Source: Perkinsus chesapeaki
Taxonomy: Eukaryota > Perkinsozoa > Perkinsida > Perkinsidae
Reading direction: 5' to 3'
Length of the DNA stretch: 64,000 nucleotides
NCBI GenBank assembly: GCA_013115145.1
Contig: JAAPAO010000040.1
Span: 1 to 64,000 of the forward strand
Shown here: in pieces, positions 1 to 11,125 of the stretch
How positions within the stretch are numbered: the first letter of the stretch is position 1
Layout of the letters: every line of letters starts with the position of its first letter
Notes under the pieces: model-generated
Told to the model about the DNA's origin: nothing
Database searches by the model: none
The model's input: only the letters and a program-made list of their open reading frames with translations
Program-made: the position numbers and the translations under genes

Positions 1-151
1 GTGGACTAGAAATCCACTGGGCTCTGCCCGCGCAGGTTCGAATCCTGCCGCTGTCGGAGAAAGATATCTTGCTGGTACTGGTAATTAGGGAGTCTACTTT
101 AAATAGGCATCTCTACCGCTTTCATGACAGCGTGTCCGAGTGGTTAAGGAG
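1..151 (+). tRNA. Candidate circularly permuted tRNA-Ser(AGA)
   Basis: Positions 1-56 are the 3' part of a tRNA-Ser. They hold an anticodon stem 1-5/13-17 (GTGGA/TCCAC) around loop CTAGAAA with anticodon AGA (8-10), a long variable arm, T stem 32-36/44-48 with loop TTCGAAT, acceptor strand 49-55 (CGCTGTC) and discriminator G56. Positions 126-151 are a matching 5' part: acceptor strand GACAGCG (126-132), TG, then D stem TCC/GGA with the A-box-like GAGTGGTTAA, and base 26. The acceptor strands pair 7 of 7. Joining 126-151 to 1-56 gives a complete tRNA. No second 3' half follows 151. The alternative is an ordinary tRNA-Ser cut by the window edge, followed by a truncated copy. Bases upstream of 1 are needed to decide. 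Confidence 0.6.
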
Positions 152-156
152 CCATA

Positions 157-169
157 TTTTTCTCTTTTT
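157..169 (+). terminator. Pol III T-run after the tRNA 5' half
   Basis: Two T5 runs (157-161 and 165-169) begin 6 nt after the tRNA-Ser 5' half. No run of four or more T occurs between the end of the 3' half (56) and the 5' half (126). A Pol III transcript entering the 3' half would therefore be expected to continue through the 5' half and stop here. Confidence 0.6.
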
Positions 170-249
170 CCCCTTCTGTGCCGCTGTTCCAAAAGACTAC
201 TCTATGAACCAGACACAATGGCGCAAGAAAAACTTAGGTGGCAAGCAGA

Positions 250-2553
250 CTAAGGGTTATTCATGAGGTTCACCCGTAATTGAAGTAACCTCGATGCAAG
301 TTGTTCTGTGACTTCTACGGTTCTTTTCTTGGATTTGCCCAAAGCATCACATACCTCGACGATGTCCTCGTTTGTCGACGATAATTGCACTTTCAAATCA
401 GCATTGACGGCCTTCAAATCCTAGGAATTATATTCTCGACTTAACGCCTTGGGTGATACCTCTAACTGAGCTCGGAGCTTCACGATGGTTTCGTCCTTCT
501 CTTGGCACTCTCTTTCTATATTCACTAGTTTACAGTGTATCCCGTAGTACTCTTCAGACGAGTGGACTACGAAGGAATTGAAGATGCAAAAATGTAACGT
601 TCTCACCAACGTCAGTGAAGTGCTGCTCATGTTCGGTCTGAATTTTTTGAGAACGCGATCTACAATGTGGATCCCCTCGTGCTGACGAAGTATCATTTAC
701 TTCCTCCCATGTCCCTGCTTGTTAGGCTTCCGTGAATTCCGGTTCATCGAGGACTTTTGACGAGTGGATATCTTTCGCGTTACCTATACCAGCAAATGAA
801 TCTCCACGCGTGACTGGACCATATACGCTCACGGTCCTTGTGTTGTTCTCATGCTGTACGAATCCACTCTCCAAGGGAAAATAATTATCCGAGCTGAAGG
901 CAGTGGCGGACAAAATAGACCCTTAGCAGGAAGGATTCCCTTGGGGACCTCTGAGGGTTGTGGGGTCGTTTCGAACCTCCCCCTTGGTTATCTCTGCTAT
1001 TTTGATCCTGGCCTTGCCCCCTTAAATGAGAGTTCAAGGTAACGTCAAGCACAGGCTGTTTGGATGGCGAAATCGATCTAGAATAGTCGACTGCATTATT
1101 CATTATATTGAGATTGATAATTATTAAGATTGGTAGATACCTCTCTGAAAGCACCTCGTCTAGCCTATCCAGATTTTCTTCATTTATAAGCCTAGATGCC
1201 CGATGCACCCGAAGGCATGAATGCTGACTACTTGTAATTCAACACCCCGTTGCTGTAGCGTTCCGGTCTTGATTCAGTCGATTCCAATACAAAACCCTTC
1301 GAAGTGTCGTGTTCAAGGGCGGAGTAACTGATCCATTGCTACGAACCCAATAGGGTAGGGCCAGCAGGAAGGACACGATTAAAAAACCGAGTTAGCGGTA
1401 TGTGGAGTGGTGGAGCCTGCCCACCACAGGGTTGTTATGCGAAGACCAGTCGATAACCAAGCCACGAACAACGGTCATCGTTGGCAGATGAAGACGCTTA
1501 AGATTCAAACAAAGTCAGATACCGTACACCAAGCCTAATGCATCGAGCTTGGCCTTCGAACAAAATTGGACATAGAGGTAAGCGATTGCAAAGCAAATTT
1601 CACCAGAAAGTCTACAAAGCTTGAAGATATGATGACTGGCCCTCTACCACCCTAAACTCTTGCCAATCATTCTTGCCTATTAATATCATCAGTCGGACCG
1701 TTCGCCGTCAAGCTCGAGATGTACTTGCTCACCGCGTAGCTATCGGGTCCTACCAAGCGGTTCATGTTATCTTAATACAGTGGCTTACGCTTTTTGTCTT
1801 GTTCGTCGGAGGTGATCCCCATAGCTGGCGAGTCTCCTAGAGGCATCTCTGTATCCCCTGTTGCTTGCTTTACAGCAATCCTCCTTGCTAGGCTAGCATG
1901 AGATAACCTCTGACCATCCCCTACAGGAAGCATGCTAGTACGTGTAGTGCGGCGGATTGAAGCACAGTTCCCAGCTTGGAGGATAACTATAAAGCTCACT
2001 CAGTACAAATGGATGCCGCAATGCTTCCGAGAGATGCTTTACCTTCATTAACATTGGTATTGTCAGATGTATCTCGTTCATTCCCTTTAGAGTGCTGAGC
2101 TTCAACCTAAGATTCCATCATCCCGGCTTTGTTGAGTTCATCTAACCTCCATCCTAGTGGCATACTCGCTCTCACTATCTATACTTGGCTTCGGTATTTG
2201 TGAAGATTCTATACATACAACAGTCACTCATCGATCCCCGAGCATGATATACCAAGGGTACCCGAGGCATCCGATCGTCTCCGCCTGGCAGCCCTTTCTG
2301 ACCGCCGCCTCGTTGTTGCTTGTTCACTAGTCTTGCTGAATATCTCGTCCAACACATTATCAAGGTCTTCATGAGATATGCTCCACCGAGGTCTCCTGAT
2401 CTCCGCGCCGCCACTTGGATGATCCCGCTCAAGCGCTGACAAAGATTCTTTTAACGTCAGATAAGTGCCCTGACCTCGGAAATCGGGCAAAGTGGTCCGG
2501 TGTTCCTTCCTAGCATTAAATCGTATAAAGCTCTCCGATTTTGCTGATGCCAT
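250..2553 (-). pseudogene. Degenerate or unrecognised minus-strand coding region
   Basis: Several minus-strand stretches look like protein but do not match a family I recognise. Around 252-540 a coiled-coil-like frame runs through an in-frame TAG at 421-423 and continues (DLKAVNADLKVQLSSTNED). Around 885-1208 and 2224-2553 are charged pieces with similar short signatures, ENLDRLDEVLSERY and EDLDNVLDEIF. An ATG at 2553 lies 130 bp from the divergent PDCD2-like start. It could be a multi-exon gene with short introns, or a decayed gene or retroelement gag. I saw no reverse transcriptase, integrase or LTR. Exons between about 1210 and 1740 are not resolved. Confidence 0.3.
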
Positions 2554-2682
2554 ACTTCTCGACGTCAATATCGATTTCGTTTCAAAAGTCAAAATCTTGC
2601 TACTCTTACTTTCACTTGTAACTCCCTTATTTTATCTCCGCGCATCTATTCTCTGTCGAAGCTTCTTCTTCTACCTTTGGCC

Positions 2683-4305
2683 ATGTCGGAGGTCTTCCTT
2701 GGCGTATACTCAGATACAGAACTAACGGAGGAGCTTGCCAAAGATATGACGGTAATACCGCTCTTTTCCCAACAACTCTTCCGAGTAAGCCTTCCTCCAC
2801 ACCTGACATTCGAGCAGTTCTCTAGCATTGCTCGTTATTCCCGAGTATTCCCAGTATTCCGAGAAAGAACGAATCCACTACCACTGTTGCCGCAGTAGTG
2901 CTATCGTAGGTATCCCGCGCCGGTGGCCCGCCATATGTTATAAGGGATACATGGCTTTATGAGCATTATCCACGATGCGGCCTCTGTGGGAAGGAAATGG
3001 TTTTCGTAGCGCAGCTCTTCTCTGACTATGATCCGGCCACTTACAGTAATACACATTGACCCTTTTCCATCTCATAATATTTGTTATTAGACAGGAAATC
3101 TATGCTTCTTTTAATTCATTTATCGTATCCAACAGAGCTTAATAACCAGTATGCCACCCCTACGATAATCTACCGCTATTGCTACATCTCATGAATTTCT
3201 TAGGATTTCTACATGTATTCGTATGCCCATCAACAACGTGCTCTCGTGAGAGCAAAGGCTGGCGTTGCTTCCGGACCATGAGGCCTGTTACCGATACTAA
3301 AGGTACTCGAAGGGCTTGCTATTAGTCTTTATATTATCATAGGCACCAAGGCTAGCCGAACCGTAGCGGCAGAGAAATTCAGCTTTATGGACAACTTGTC
3401 GAAGCAAGACGCGGTGCCCGGCTCGGATGTGTTCGATCTCAGCGATCTCGCGAGTGCTTTGAATGATGTGGAACTGTCGGACGAATGCCTGTTTGGTGCT
3501 GCCAAGGAATCTGACAAGGATGGTACTGTTGTGTCGGCGTGATCCCTGCCGTACCCGGGGGGTTGTAGGTGTCAAGGAGCCGGTTGCTGCTGAGCGAGTG
3601 TGTAATGTGGCGGGTGTAGCTGTCCATCCTAAGGGCGACGCTGCAATAGAACTTACCCCAGCCTATCAAGTAATGAATATTACGTACCTTTCTATTCTAT
3701 ACTTGCTCGTCAGTTATATGTTGTGCCTGAGCCTGCCGAATGGGAAAGTGCTTTAACGAAGGAGAAGGAACTGTAGGCGGTCACCGTGGCGGTTGGGAGG
3801 AATTCGGTGATGGTAGGTACCAGGCTTATCTAGACTCGGGCAACCCTGACCCTTCACTGGCTGCCTCTGTTAAAGAGAGTCATGGTGCTGTGATAGCCGA
3901 TGATGACTTCGCTGGTATTGAAGAAGATGAAAGAAATAAAAACTTTATCAAGTTCCAGGAACGGATAAGTCGGTTGCCCGGCCAAGTAGGCTCGGTTGCC
4001 GTTGTCTGATGATAGGCTCCTTCTAGGTCCTACGCTACAACTACAGCGGTTCACCCCTGTGGGCTGGTAAATTTGCCGCTGAAAAGCGTCGTCCAATACC
4101 AGCTTGTGGGTAGGTGGTAGTGTTGATACTTATTAGTATATCAGCTTATAAGTGTATACTCCCTTCTAAGCATCGTTCCCTTTTGTATAGGTCATGTGGT
4201 GCACCACGGGTATTTGAGTGTCAACTATTGCCTTCATTGTTCTACCTCTCCGGATGGTTTGATGGTCATGAGAATGATATGGATTGGGGTATTGCTGCTA
4301 TGTAA
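2683..4305 (+). CDS. PDCD2/PDCD2L-like protein (40S ribosomal protein chaperone family)
   Basis: This is a multi-exon gene starting MSEVFLGVYSD at 2683. An exon near 2970-3045 carries CGLCGKEMVFVAQLFSDY, the N-terminal zinc motif of the PDCD2 family. Later exons (about 3380-3520 and 3770-4010) give an acidic linker and FIKFQERISRLPGQV. This joins to VLRYNYSGSPLWAG at 4022, which is the conserved start of the PDCD2 C-terminal domain. The last exon has CGAPRVFECQLLP and ends DMDWGIAAM with TAA at 4303. Family members bind newly made ribosomal protein uS5 and help 40S maturation in cytoplasm and nucleus. The usual closing YTC motif after the DWG segment is not seen, so the true end may lie in one further exon. 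Identity is firm; exon borders are approximate. Confidence 0.75.
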
Positions 4306-4320
4306 TAATACTAAGCTCTT

Positions 4321-4382
4321 CATCTTTAATAAAGATGAAAGGTGAAAGATACCGAAATCATTTATCGCGCTAAATGATTTCG
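4321..4382. other. Two hairpins in an intergenic spacer
   Basis: There are two perfect inverted repeats. CATCTTT-AAT-AAAGATG lies at 4321-4337, and a 12-bp stem CGAAATCATTTA/TAAATGATTTCG with a 6-nt loop lies at 4353-4382. They follow the last PDCD2-like codon seen and precede the next gene on the same strand. They could act in mRNA 3'-end formation or be chance AT-rich structure. Confidence 0.4.
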
Positions 4383-4512
4383 AAGAAATGTCTCTCAGCG
4401 CACATCCTAATATTCGTTCACGTTCTCGTGGCTACTGGCGTTATTCCGCTTATAGTAGGCCGTCGCTCGATGTCAATAATTCCAAATTTTCGATGTGATA
4501 TAATTATTATCA

Positions 4513-6711
4513 ATGCATAGTACTATTCTCTCAGGTATACCTGTTCTGAAGATTGCCATGGTACGGGAGGCCTGTCCTATAATGCCTCCGCTGCGATGTA
4601 TGAGGAATATATCCTCCTGGAACCCTCCGCAGAGGTGGATGGTAATAGCCCCTCGAAAACGTCAAAGAAGCCTTAGCGTTACTCTATACCGTTACGTATA
4701 TTCCTGTTTACTGTCTACCCATTGCATTGTTGTTTCTATTACTATAAGCGTTGAGTATCAGGCGTTGTTGTCTGACTGTCTCCTCAGCTTTCCCCTATGG
4801 AATGCTGCTCAACTCCTCATGAGAAGCATGGACCTTCGTCTGGAGTTGATACTTCGTTGAATGACCGAGGCCATCGGCAAGGGCAAATGAAAGCCAGTAA
4901 GATGGCGTGGGCGTATTTAGGCTCTTTGCTGGCAGTTTGAAGATAGCAATATGAAGTATATAACCGGTTATCAGGTGGCAAGGCACAAGACGGTGTAGCA
5001 ATGCGTGAGTTGGACAATATCCGGTATCTGGCCAGGGAACGATCGATTGAAGCGGAAGAAGCTCAGAAAATCCTGGAGGTCATATAGGGGGTTTGCATAG
5101 TCGTGGTAGTGCGGGTTTTAGATAGAGGAGGCAAGGCTTATGAGGCTGCGTAATACTGTCGGGGCCAAACCAAGAGAAATAAAGGATCAGCAGGACCGTG
5201 TGGAGGGGGCATGGAGGATAGTCACCGAGCGGGTAATACCGTTGGCGGCACCGGTGTGTCTTCTATCGCGTATAGGATACTCCGAAACAGGTTGTAGTTT
5301 GGGAGGCTGCACCTGCGCTTGTACTAGGATGTTTTGGGATATTTTATGGACTTGTCATCGCCACAGTGCTGCTGCTGTTGTTGTTCTAGGAAGAGATCCG
5401 TGATCTGGCTCTGTTGGAGGTCCATAGGCTTGAGGAGGTATGTAGAGCATCGAAGGGACGTATACAGCTTGAGAAGGAGATGGATGTTATGAGGGCAACC
5501 TGGAGATTGCAGGTAGGATAGAGCCTTTGTATGTCAATGACTGCTCAAGCGCTGCTGGTAGGATGAGACGAGAAGAGCTCAGCGTGTTGTGGAAAGGGAG
5601 AGGGCTAAGCTGGAGGCAACGGAAGCAAAGCAGGCATCTCAGCGAGATTTGGAGGTATTATAGGAGTGGCTGGTGGTAAGGCACCCCTACCGTGTCAGTT
5701 AAAACGAGGTGCACAAGCCAGAGAGGCACAGCTGGCAGCACGAAAGCGACTGTTTGCTACACAGCAGATACTCCGTCAGAGGAAGGCTGAGGACGATGCG
5801 ATGAGGGAAGAGGTATGAAGAGGGTTATCTAAGGGAATTGCTCCTAAAAGCAATTTTCGCCGATACTGTTCTTATATGGTCAGATGGCTGCCCGAGCCCA
5901 AACACGGGTTTTGAAATTGCGTGATGCTCTGCTCGGTAGTAAAGAGCGAATTGAGCAGCAGAACGCTAAGCGTAATGCTAAGGAGCTGGATAGACTTGTC
6001 AAGTTCGAGGCGGAGAAGAAGGACCTATTAGAACAGGGACTAAACCCGTAATGGTGTCGGCGGTGGCGGCGGTGGCTCTCATGAGGGGTAATAGATACGA
6101 AGTGTTCCGGAACCGGCAGCTAGAGGAAATGAAAGCAGCGGGTAGACGAAGAGCAGTAGAGCTGCGGAAGATGCGAGGTACGTCGAAATGTGCAATAGCA
6201 CTGGTCTAGTCGGAGCTCAGATGAAGCATTGAAAAATAAGATGCAGTATGAAGCTAAACTGAAGGCTAAGGAAGTTGCTAGGAAAGCAGAGGTGAAGGCT
6301 CGTTTAACTTGGGGTAGTTAAAGGATGGTTTTAGAGCCTAGCAAGGGCAGCAGAATTCCAGCGGAATGTCTCTGGGGTAGCAGATAGAGAGCGGTTTGGT
6401 GAGTTCATTGCCAAGCATTCTATTGGGGGTGTGCCCGTTCTGGACCCTACTGGTACTGCCGTCAGGATTGATGGTTCAAAGGTATTGGTGAGCCTGCTAG
6501 TGGTGGGTGGGGCAGCAACTGACGTGGACAGGTGACTGTTTGTCGAGACATGTCATTTGGCTTGGGCCGAGCCAGCGAGGAGGTATTTAGCGGGTATGGT
6601 TTTCTTGGTGAGCTATTTAACCAGGTTATTAACAAAGCGAAGCGAGAGGTCGCTGCTATGGAGCGCTCTGTACGGAAGGTACTGCGGGGGTGTGTCCCAG
6701 ATCATATCTGA
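4513..6711 (+). CDS. Charged coiled-coil protein, possibly axonemal
   Basis: This is a multi-exon gene with short introns. Readable exons include about 4970-5085 (REL..IRYLARERSIEAEEAQ), 5127-5220 (EARLMRLRNTVGAKPREIKD), 5390-5515, 5568-5655, 5700-5818, 5881-6050 and later ones. Most residues are Lys, Arg, Glu, Gln or Ala, predicting a long coiled coil. The join at 6050/6089 (intron GTAATGG...CATGAG) gives GLNPGNRYEVFRNRQLEEM. The C-terminal exon gives SFGLGRASEE and FLGELFNQVINKAKREVAAM and stops with TGA at 6709-6711. I do not recognise a named family. The composition and the neighbouring dynein light chain fit a cilia or flagella protein, but that is inference. The start codon is unresolved. 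Confidence 0.55.
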
Positions 6712-6835
6712 GATTTGCCCATGCGGCGGTTCCGATAACAGCTAGGCCGGAACCGATGTCATAAATTGACTTGACCATGCCTCTTGGCACTGGGTTGTTG
6801 CGCCCAAGCTCGACGGTTGCGTTTGATCAGCGCGG

Positions 6836-8799
6836 ATGGCAGCGGCTCTCTTTAGGAGTTTTTTATTGAGTTTCTACGCGTCGATTATGTTATCATCATC
6901 AGCAGCTAGAGTGTCTACTGCAGTAGGAGCCGGGTCGCTAGCTCGTGGTGCCAGGAGACTGTTTTCAACTTTACTCATTGCCGAGCAGAGGGGAGGCAAG
7001 CTGGAGAAGGTAATCCAGGGACATTAGGGGCTCCAATCGATACTAGGGCCTTTGTGTATTGCAGTAGCGCTTGTAGTTAGCTTGTTCTCGATAGACCCTA
7101 TCTCGCTCGCTTTCGATCGCTTTCAATTTTCAGTCCTCGCTATGTGCGGCTGCAGCAGCTAGTCAGCTGGATAAAGATTTTTCTGTTATGCTTGCCGGTG
7201 GTAATGCTGTTCGTCGTCGCTTGTCATCTAGGCATTCTTTCCAGGTCCGAAGGAAGCCGCAGAGGCAGCTGCTCGGTTGCCCGGGGTCAAGAAGGTGTGG
7301 ATATTATCCTACATTTGGAGTCTACGGACTTTGTCGTTTAGGTGTATCACTGCAATCCTGGTGATACAGCTTTAGATCATCCCTCAGCTGATATCTTTGC
7401 CAATGCTGTTGCTAAGCTATCTAAGGAGACTGGAGCTTCCTATATAGTTGCTGGTAAAAAGGGATACCTCGAGCTTAATGGGTACTGATTGGCTCCTCGG
7501 GACACTTTGACGTGCGCCTAAACAGAATAAAATATAGTGACTCGTTTCATCCTGTTTCCTTCCAACATGCACCATTGTCTCGAGTGGCGTGCTACAAGTT
7601 TATTAGCTACATTGTACGGTCTACGAGTATGCTCGTTCGACTCGCTATGCTGGCCGAAGTGACGTCCTCTATATTACCAGCTTTCGCAATCCTTTCCTGT
7701 TTTGGAGGTATTCTCTGCCGTGTCGTTGATGCCTGTCCATAATAGGTCCTCCGTCTGTTCGGCCTTGATGTTTGACTTTTCGGTAACGGTTTCCTTTTCA
7801 GGTAACAGTAGCGTGATCAGAGACTCTCTGCCGCGTGCAGCGGCTATGCTTGATACGCAGCCAATTACGGATGTAAGCATCACTGAATCATTTTCATGTT
7901 ACTTTATGGTTCTCAGGTCACTAAGGTTGTTTCTGGTGACACCTTCCAGAGGCCTATGTATGCCGGGAATGTTATCGCCACAGTTAAGTCCGCGGATCCA
8001 GTCAAGGTAGCACTGAGCTGACTGAGTAGCGTGTCCCCGAACATGCAGCTGATCAGGTGGTAGTGTTCCGTCCGACAGCCTTTGAGCCTGTGGAAGTGCC
8101 GCAGGAGGGCGACGCCGCTGCATCGGCCGCTGAAATAGTCAAGACGGAGATCGACTCGTCTAATTCGAGCATTGTAATTGAACCTGGTGGTATGTGGGGT
8201 GTTATCATTTCCAGAAATTCATCAGCGAAGCCGACAAGTCCACCGAGAAGCCGATGCTCCAGACCGCCAGGATCGTCGTCTCTGGTATGCTCACTTTACC
8301 TCGTGCTTGCCATTTGTGTCGTACTAGGTGGACGTGCCTTGAAGAACAAGGAGACCTTCGATAGCGTACTGGACCCACTTGCCGAGAAGCTGGGTGCCGC
8401 AGGTATCACCGCACTGTACTGCGGCACGGTATTTCTGATCGTTTATATCAGTTGGAGCTACTCGTGCAGCAGTAGATGCTGGTTACTGCTCTAACGACCT
8501 CCAAATAGGCCAAACAGGCAAAGTGGTCGCCCCGGATCTGTAAGCTGGTGCTCATTGTTGAGGCTCGATTACCTGCAGATACATTGCCATTGGAATCTCG
8601 GGTGCCATTCAGCATACAGCAGGCATAAAGGATTCGAAGTGCATAGTCGCTATCAATAAGGATGCAGAGGCACCCATATTCCAGGTGAGCTCTCCCTGCC
8701 TCATAGCAGCAGCACGGGAGCCATTGTTTGTAGATTGCCGACTACGGTTTGGTCGGCGACCTGTATCAGATCGTACCGGAGCTCACGGCCAAGATTTGA
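6836..8799 (+). CDS. ETFA: Electron transfer flavoprotein alpha subunit (mitochondrial)
   Basis: ETF alpha binds FAD and, with ETF beta, passes electrons from acyl-CoA and other dehydrogenases to ETF-ubiquinone oxidoreductase in the mitochondrial matrix. The start [11 protein letters not shown] is Arg-, Ser- and Ala-rich, consistent with a transit peptide. Spliced exons give [22 protein letters not shown]-like [27 protein letters not shown], the ARIVVSGGRALKN segment, [20 protein letters not shown] (the FAD-binding signature region), [28 protein letters not shown] and [20 protein letters not shown], ending with TGA at 8797. These follow the ETFA family in order from N to C terminus. Introns are short GT-AG, such as the one closing at the GTGGACGTGCC acceptor near 8330. 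Identity is secure; a few 5' exon borders are approximate. Confidence 0.92.
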
Positions 8800-9003
8800 A
8801 GTGTACCCGCGGAGATCCCGCTGCTGTTTCTATTTTTTGGCTTGCTGTTGCTACGAGCACTGAGATGTGTGCAATGCTTAATAGGTGTTAATCAGTAGTC
8901 TCAAGCAGTCTCGTGAGTTGTTACTCCCCTGTTGTGCTGTCAATTACAGGGAGTGTGTGATGAAGTTAGTGCATTTTAACACTTTTCTCTAAGTGAGACT
9001 AAG

Positions 9004-9584
9004 ATGGCTGACGAAGAGGGAGATGTAGGCCGGGTTTCTGCGGGATAGGGGAAGTGCTGTCTCTGTAGGATGAGTACGTCTCAGAGCAAGTTCAGGAGAT
9101 TGTCAAGCATGCAATGAATCAGACACTCCAGAACGCTGTGTATTCTAAAGATAAGGTTAATTCATGGTAAGTTAGCGGAAGTATGGTAGGAAAGTACAAG
9201 ATATATCAAACAGAGTCTATGAGGGGGGACGCATACAGGGAATCCATCTCCTGAATAGAGGACATCTTCCGCCCTCATAGGTGCAATCAGCTGCTGGACT
9301 CTTGCCTGAAGGAGTTGGCCAAGCTGAACAAGCCATTCAAATACATTGGTAGTGCTAGCTAGCTCCCTATGTGCTCACTTACTATATTATTATAGTGACG
9401 TGTGTTATCATGCAAAAGAACGGGGCGCCGCTGAGTACAGCTGCCACCTGTTGGTGGGATCTAAAGACAGATGGCCTCACATGTGTTCAAGTGGGGAAGG
9501 ATACACTAGATTGTAAGTGGCATATACTAGCCCAACCATTGCCTGGTGTTAGGTATAATAACAGTATACGGATGTAGGATCTAG
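9004..9584 (+). CDS. DYNLT1: Tctex-1 family dynein light chain
   Basis: Five exons splice cleanly: 9004-9024, 9069-9166, 9281-9348, 9396-9512 and 9553-9584. They give 111 residues, against 113 in human DYNLT1. Key stretches are DEYVSEQVQEIVKHAMNQ, KDKVNSW, LKELAKLNKPFKYI, VTCVIMQKNGAPLSTAATC and the C-terminal CIITVYGCRI. All four introns are GT-AG and are needed to keep frame. Tctex-1 light chains dimerise and bind dynein intermediate chains in cytoplasmic and axonemal dynein. A flagellated organism would use it in motility or intraflagellar transport. Which dynein it serves cannot be told from sequence. Confidence 0.93.
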
Positions 9585-9688
9585 GTGAGGTATGCCTGCT
9601 GCCAATTACCCCAACCATGACTGATACTGTCTTCGGCAATGCTTGTGTGTTGCGTTAAAATAATGGCGTTATTGGTCCCTGTCATCAT

Positions 9689-11125
9689 ATGATATACATT
9701 ACTCTAACCCTAGCGGTCCTCGGAAGATCTTCTCCTCTTCTTGGGGACCCCTTCGATGAGGTACAACCCCGGCAGTTTCTGGCGAAAGAACTGCCAGTAT
9801 TCACCGACAAGCTGGGCGTAGATGCCTTCTTCGACGTGGTGCGGAGAGGCCAGCCTGCAGTGTTCAGGACAGCTGGCATCGGCTGGTCGCTTGTCAATCA
9901 GAGCTGTCGAGAGTTCGCTGCACGGTGGCCTGAAGGGAAGATGTCGAAGCAATACCAGACACACGATATGCGTGTGGCTCTTAGCGACCCCGGTTGGGCC
10001 GAGAAGAAGCCCTCAAGTATCGGGGAGCACGCGACCTCGGCGCCGTATGTGTGGCATGTGAAAGACCGTGTCTCGAAAGAGATGAAAAAGTCTGTGCAGG
10101 ACCTTCTGTTTCCAGCTGGAATCGCCATGGAGAGCCTTCCGTGGCTGGAGGGGCGCCACAAGGCTTTGGAGCACCACGTCGCCGACAGTATGGAGTTTTG
10201 GCTGCAACCCGCACGGGCCGGCACTCTGGCGCACAACGACGCCTACTGTGTCAATGTAATGTCGGTGCAGTTAAGTGGGCATAAGCAGTGGAAACTGATG
10301 ACTATGCCGAAGGTCGATTCTATCGGGGACATGTTCGATGAATTTGATGGTGGTATATGGAGAGACCCCAACAGGACCTTCGACCCCGACTACATCTACA
10401 CTCTGGGCCCCGGCGAAGGCATTCTATTTCCGCCAGGCATGATGCACGAGACTCTTAGTGTGTCCGATACGGAGTGCACGACGAGCGTTACTTTCAACAT
10501 ACCGATACCGATGTCCGCAAAGTACGTCCGTAACCTACTGCCGAGGCTGTCGCTGTCCACTGAGTTTGGTGACTGTCTCTGGGATCGTTGGGAGCCAACG
10601 GTGACTCTCGGTTTAGGGGGACGATGGACAGCAGAAAGGCTTGATGGTGGAAAACTGGCGGGTGAGAGGGCTGCGGAGATCATGGCTCTAGTTGATGGAG
10701 ATGGCGACGGTATGGTTGATTCAGAGGAAGTTCTACATTGGCTTGAGACGCATCCTCGGGCGGCACCATTCCGCAATGCGGACAGCAATCCTGACGCCAA
10801 ACTCGCATTTAGCAAAGGAGCTACCCTGGGTCAAGATGCTATACATGATCTGCTCCAGCTTCGAGCAAAAGACTCTGTTGCCTACTGGGACCGCAACAAT
10901 GATGGTATCGCTACTGAGGGCGAGATACACGAAGCATTGTGGCAGTGGCATGTCGTAGTTACCAGGAGGCGCATAGCTGATCTTGCCTTGGGCGAGGACA
11001 GCGATCCTGGGTCTGATGGATTCCACTTGCGCGCTGCAGCTGCTGCTAAGCTGTTCAACAAGCTTTATCGGTCAGGAAAGGCCGACGTCCGCTCGGATAG
11101 CAGAGTCAATGAGGATGAACTGTAA
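9689..11125 (+). CDS. Secretory JmjC/cupin-8 protein with two EF-hands and ER-retention-like tail
   Basis: This is an intronless 478-residue protein. Residues 1-20 are hydrophobic and read as a signal peptide. Residues about 25-280 are a JmjC/cupin-8 fold with iron ligands H182-x-D184 (AHNDAYC) and distal H253 (PPGMMHETL), predicting an Fe(II)/2-oxoglutarate hydroxylase. Two canonical EF-hand loops follow: D336-E347 (DGDGDGMVDSEE) and D401-E412 (DRNNDGIATEGE). The protein ends NEDEL, a KDEL-type retrieval signal. Together these predict a calcium-responsive hydroxylase in the ER lumen. The substrate is unknown. The layout recalls animal P4HTM (ER, EF-hand) and JMJD8 (ER lumen), but I do not claim orthology. 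The ATG at 9689 is the first that yields the signal peptide. Confidence 0.85.
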   Translation: MIYITLTLAVLGRSSPLLGDPFDEVQPRQFLAKELPVFTDKLGVDAFFDVVRRGQPAVFRTAGIGWSLVNQSCREFAARWPEGKMSKQYQTHDMRVALSDPGWAEKKPSSIGEHATSAPYVWHVKDRVSKEMKKSVQDLLFPAGIAMESLPWLEGRHKALEHHVADSMEFWLQPARAGTLAHNDAYCVNVMSVQLSGHKQWKLMTMPKVDSIGDMFDEFDGGIWRDPNRTFDPDYIYTLGPGEGILFPPGMMHETLSVSDTECTTSVTFNIPIPMSAKYVRNLLPRLSLSTEFGDCLWDRWEPTVTLGLGGRWTAERLDGGKLAGERAAEIMALVDGDGDGMVDSEEVLHWLETHPRAAPFRNADSNPDAKLAFSKGATLGQDAIHDLLQLRAKDSVAYWDRNNDGIATEGEIHEALWQWHVVVTRRRIADLALGEDSDPGSDGFHLRAAAAAKLFNKLYRSGKADVRSDSRVNEDEL

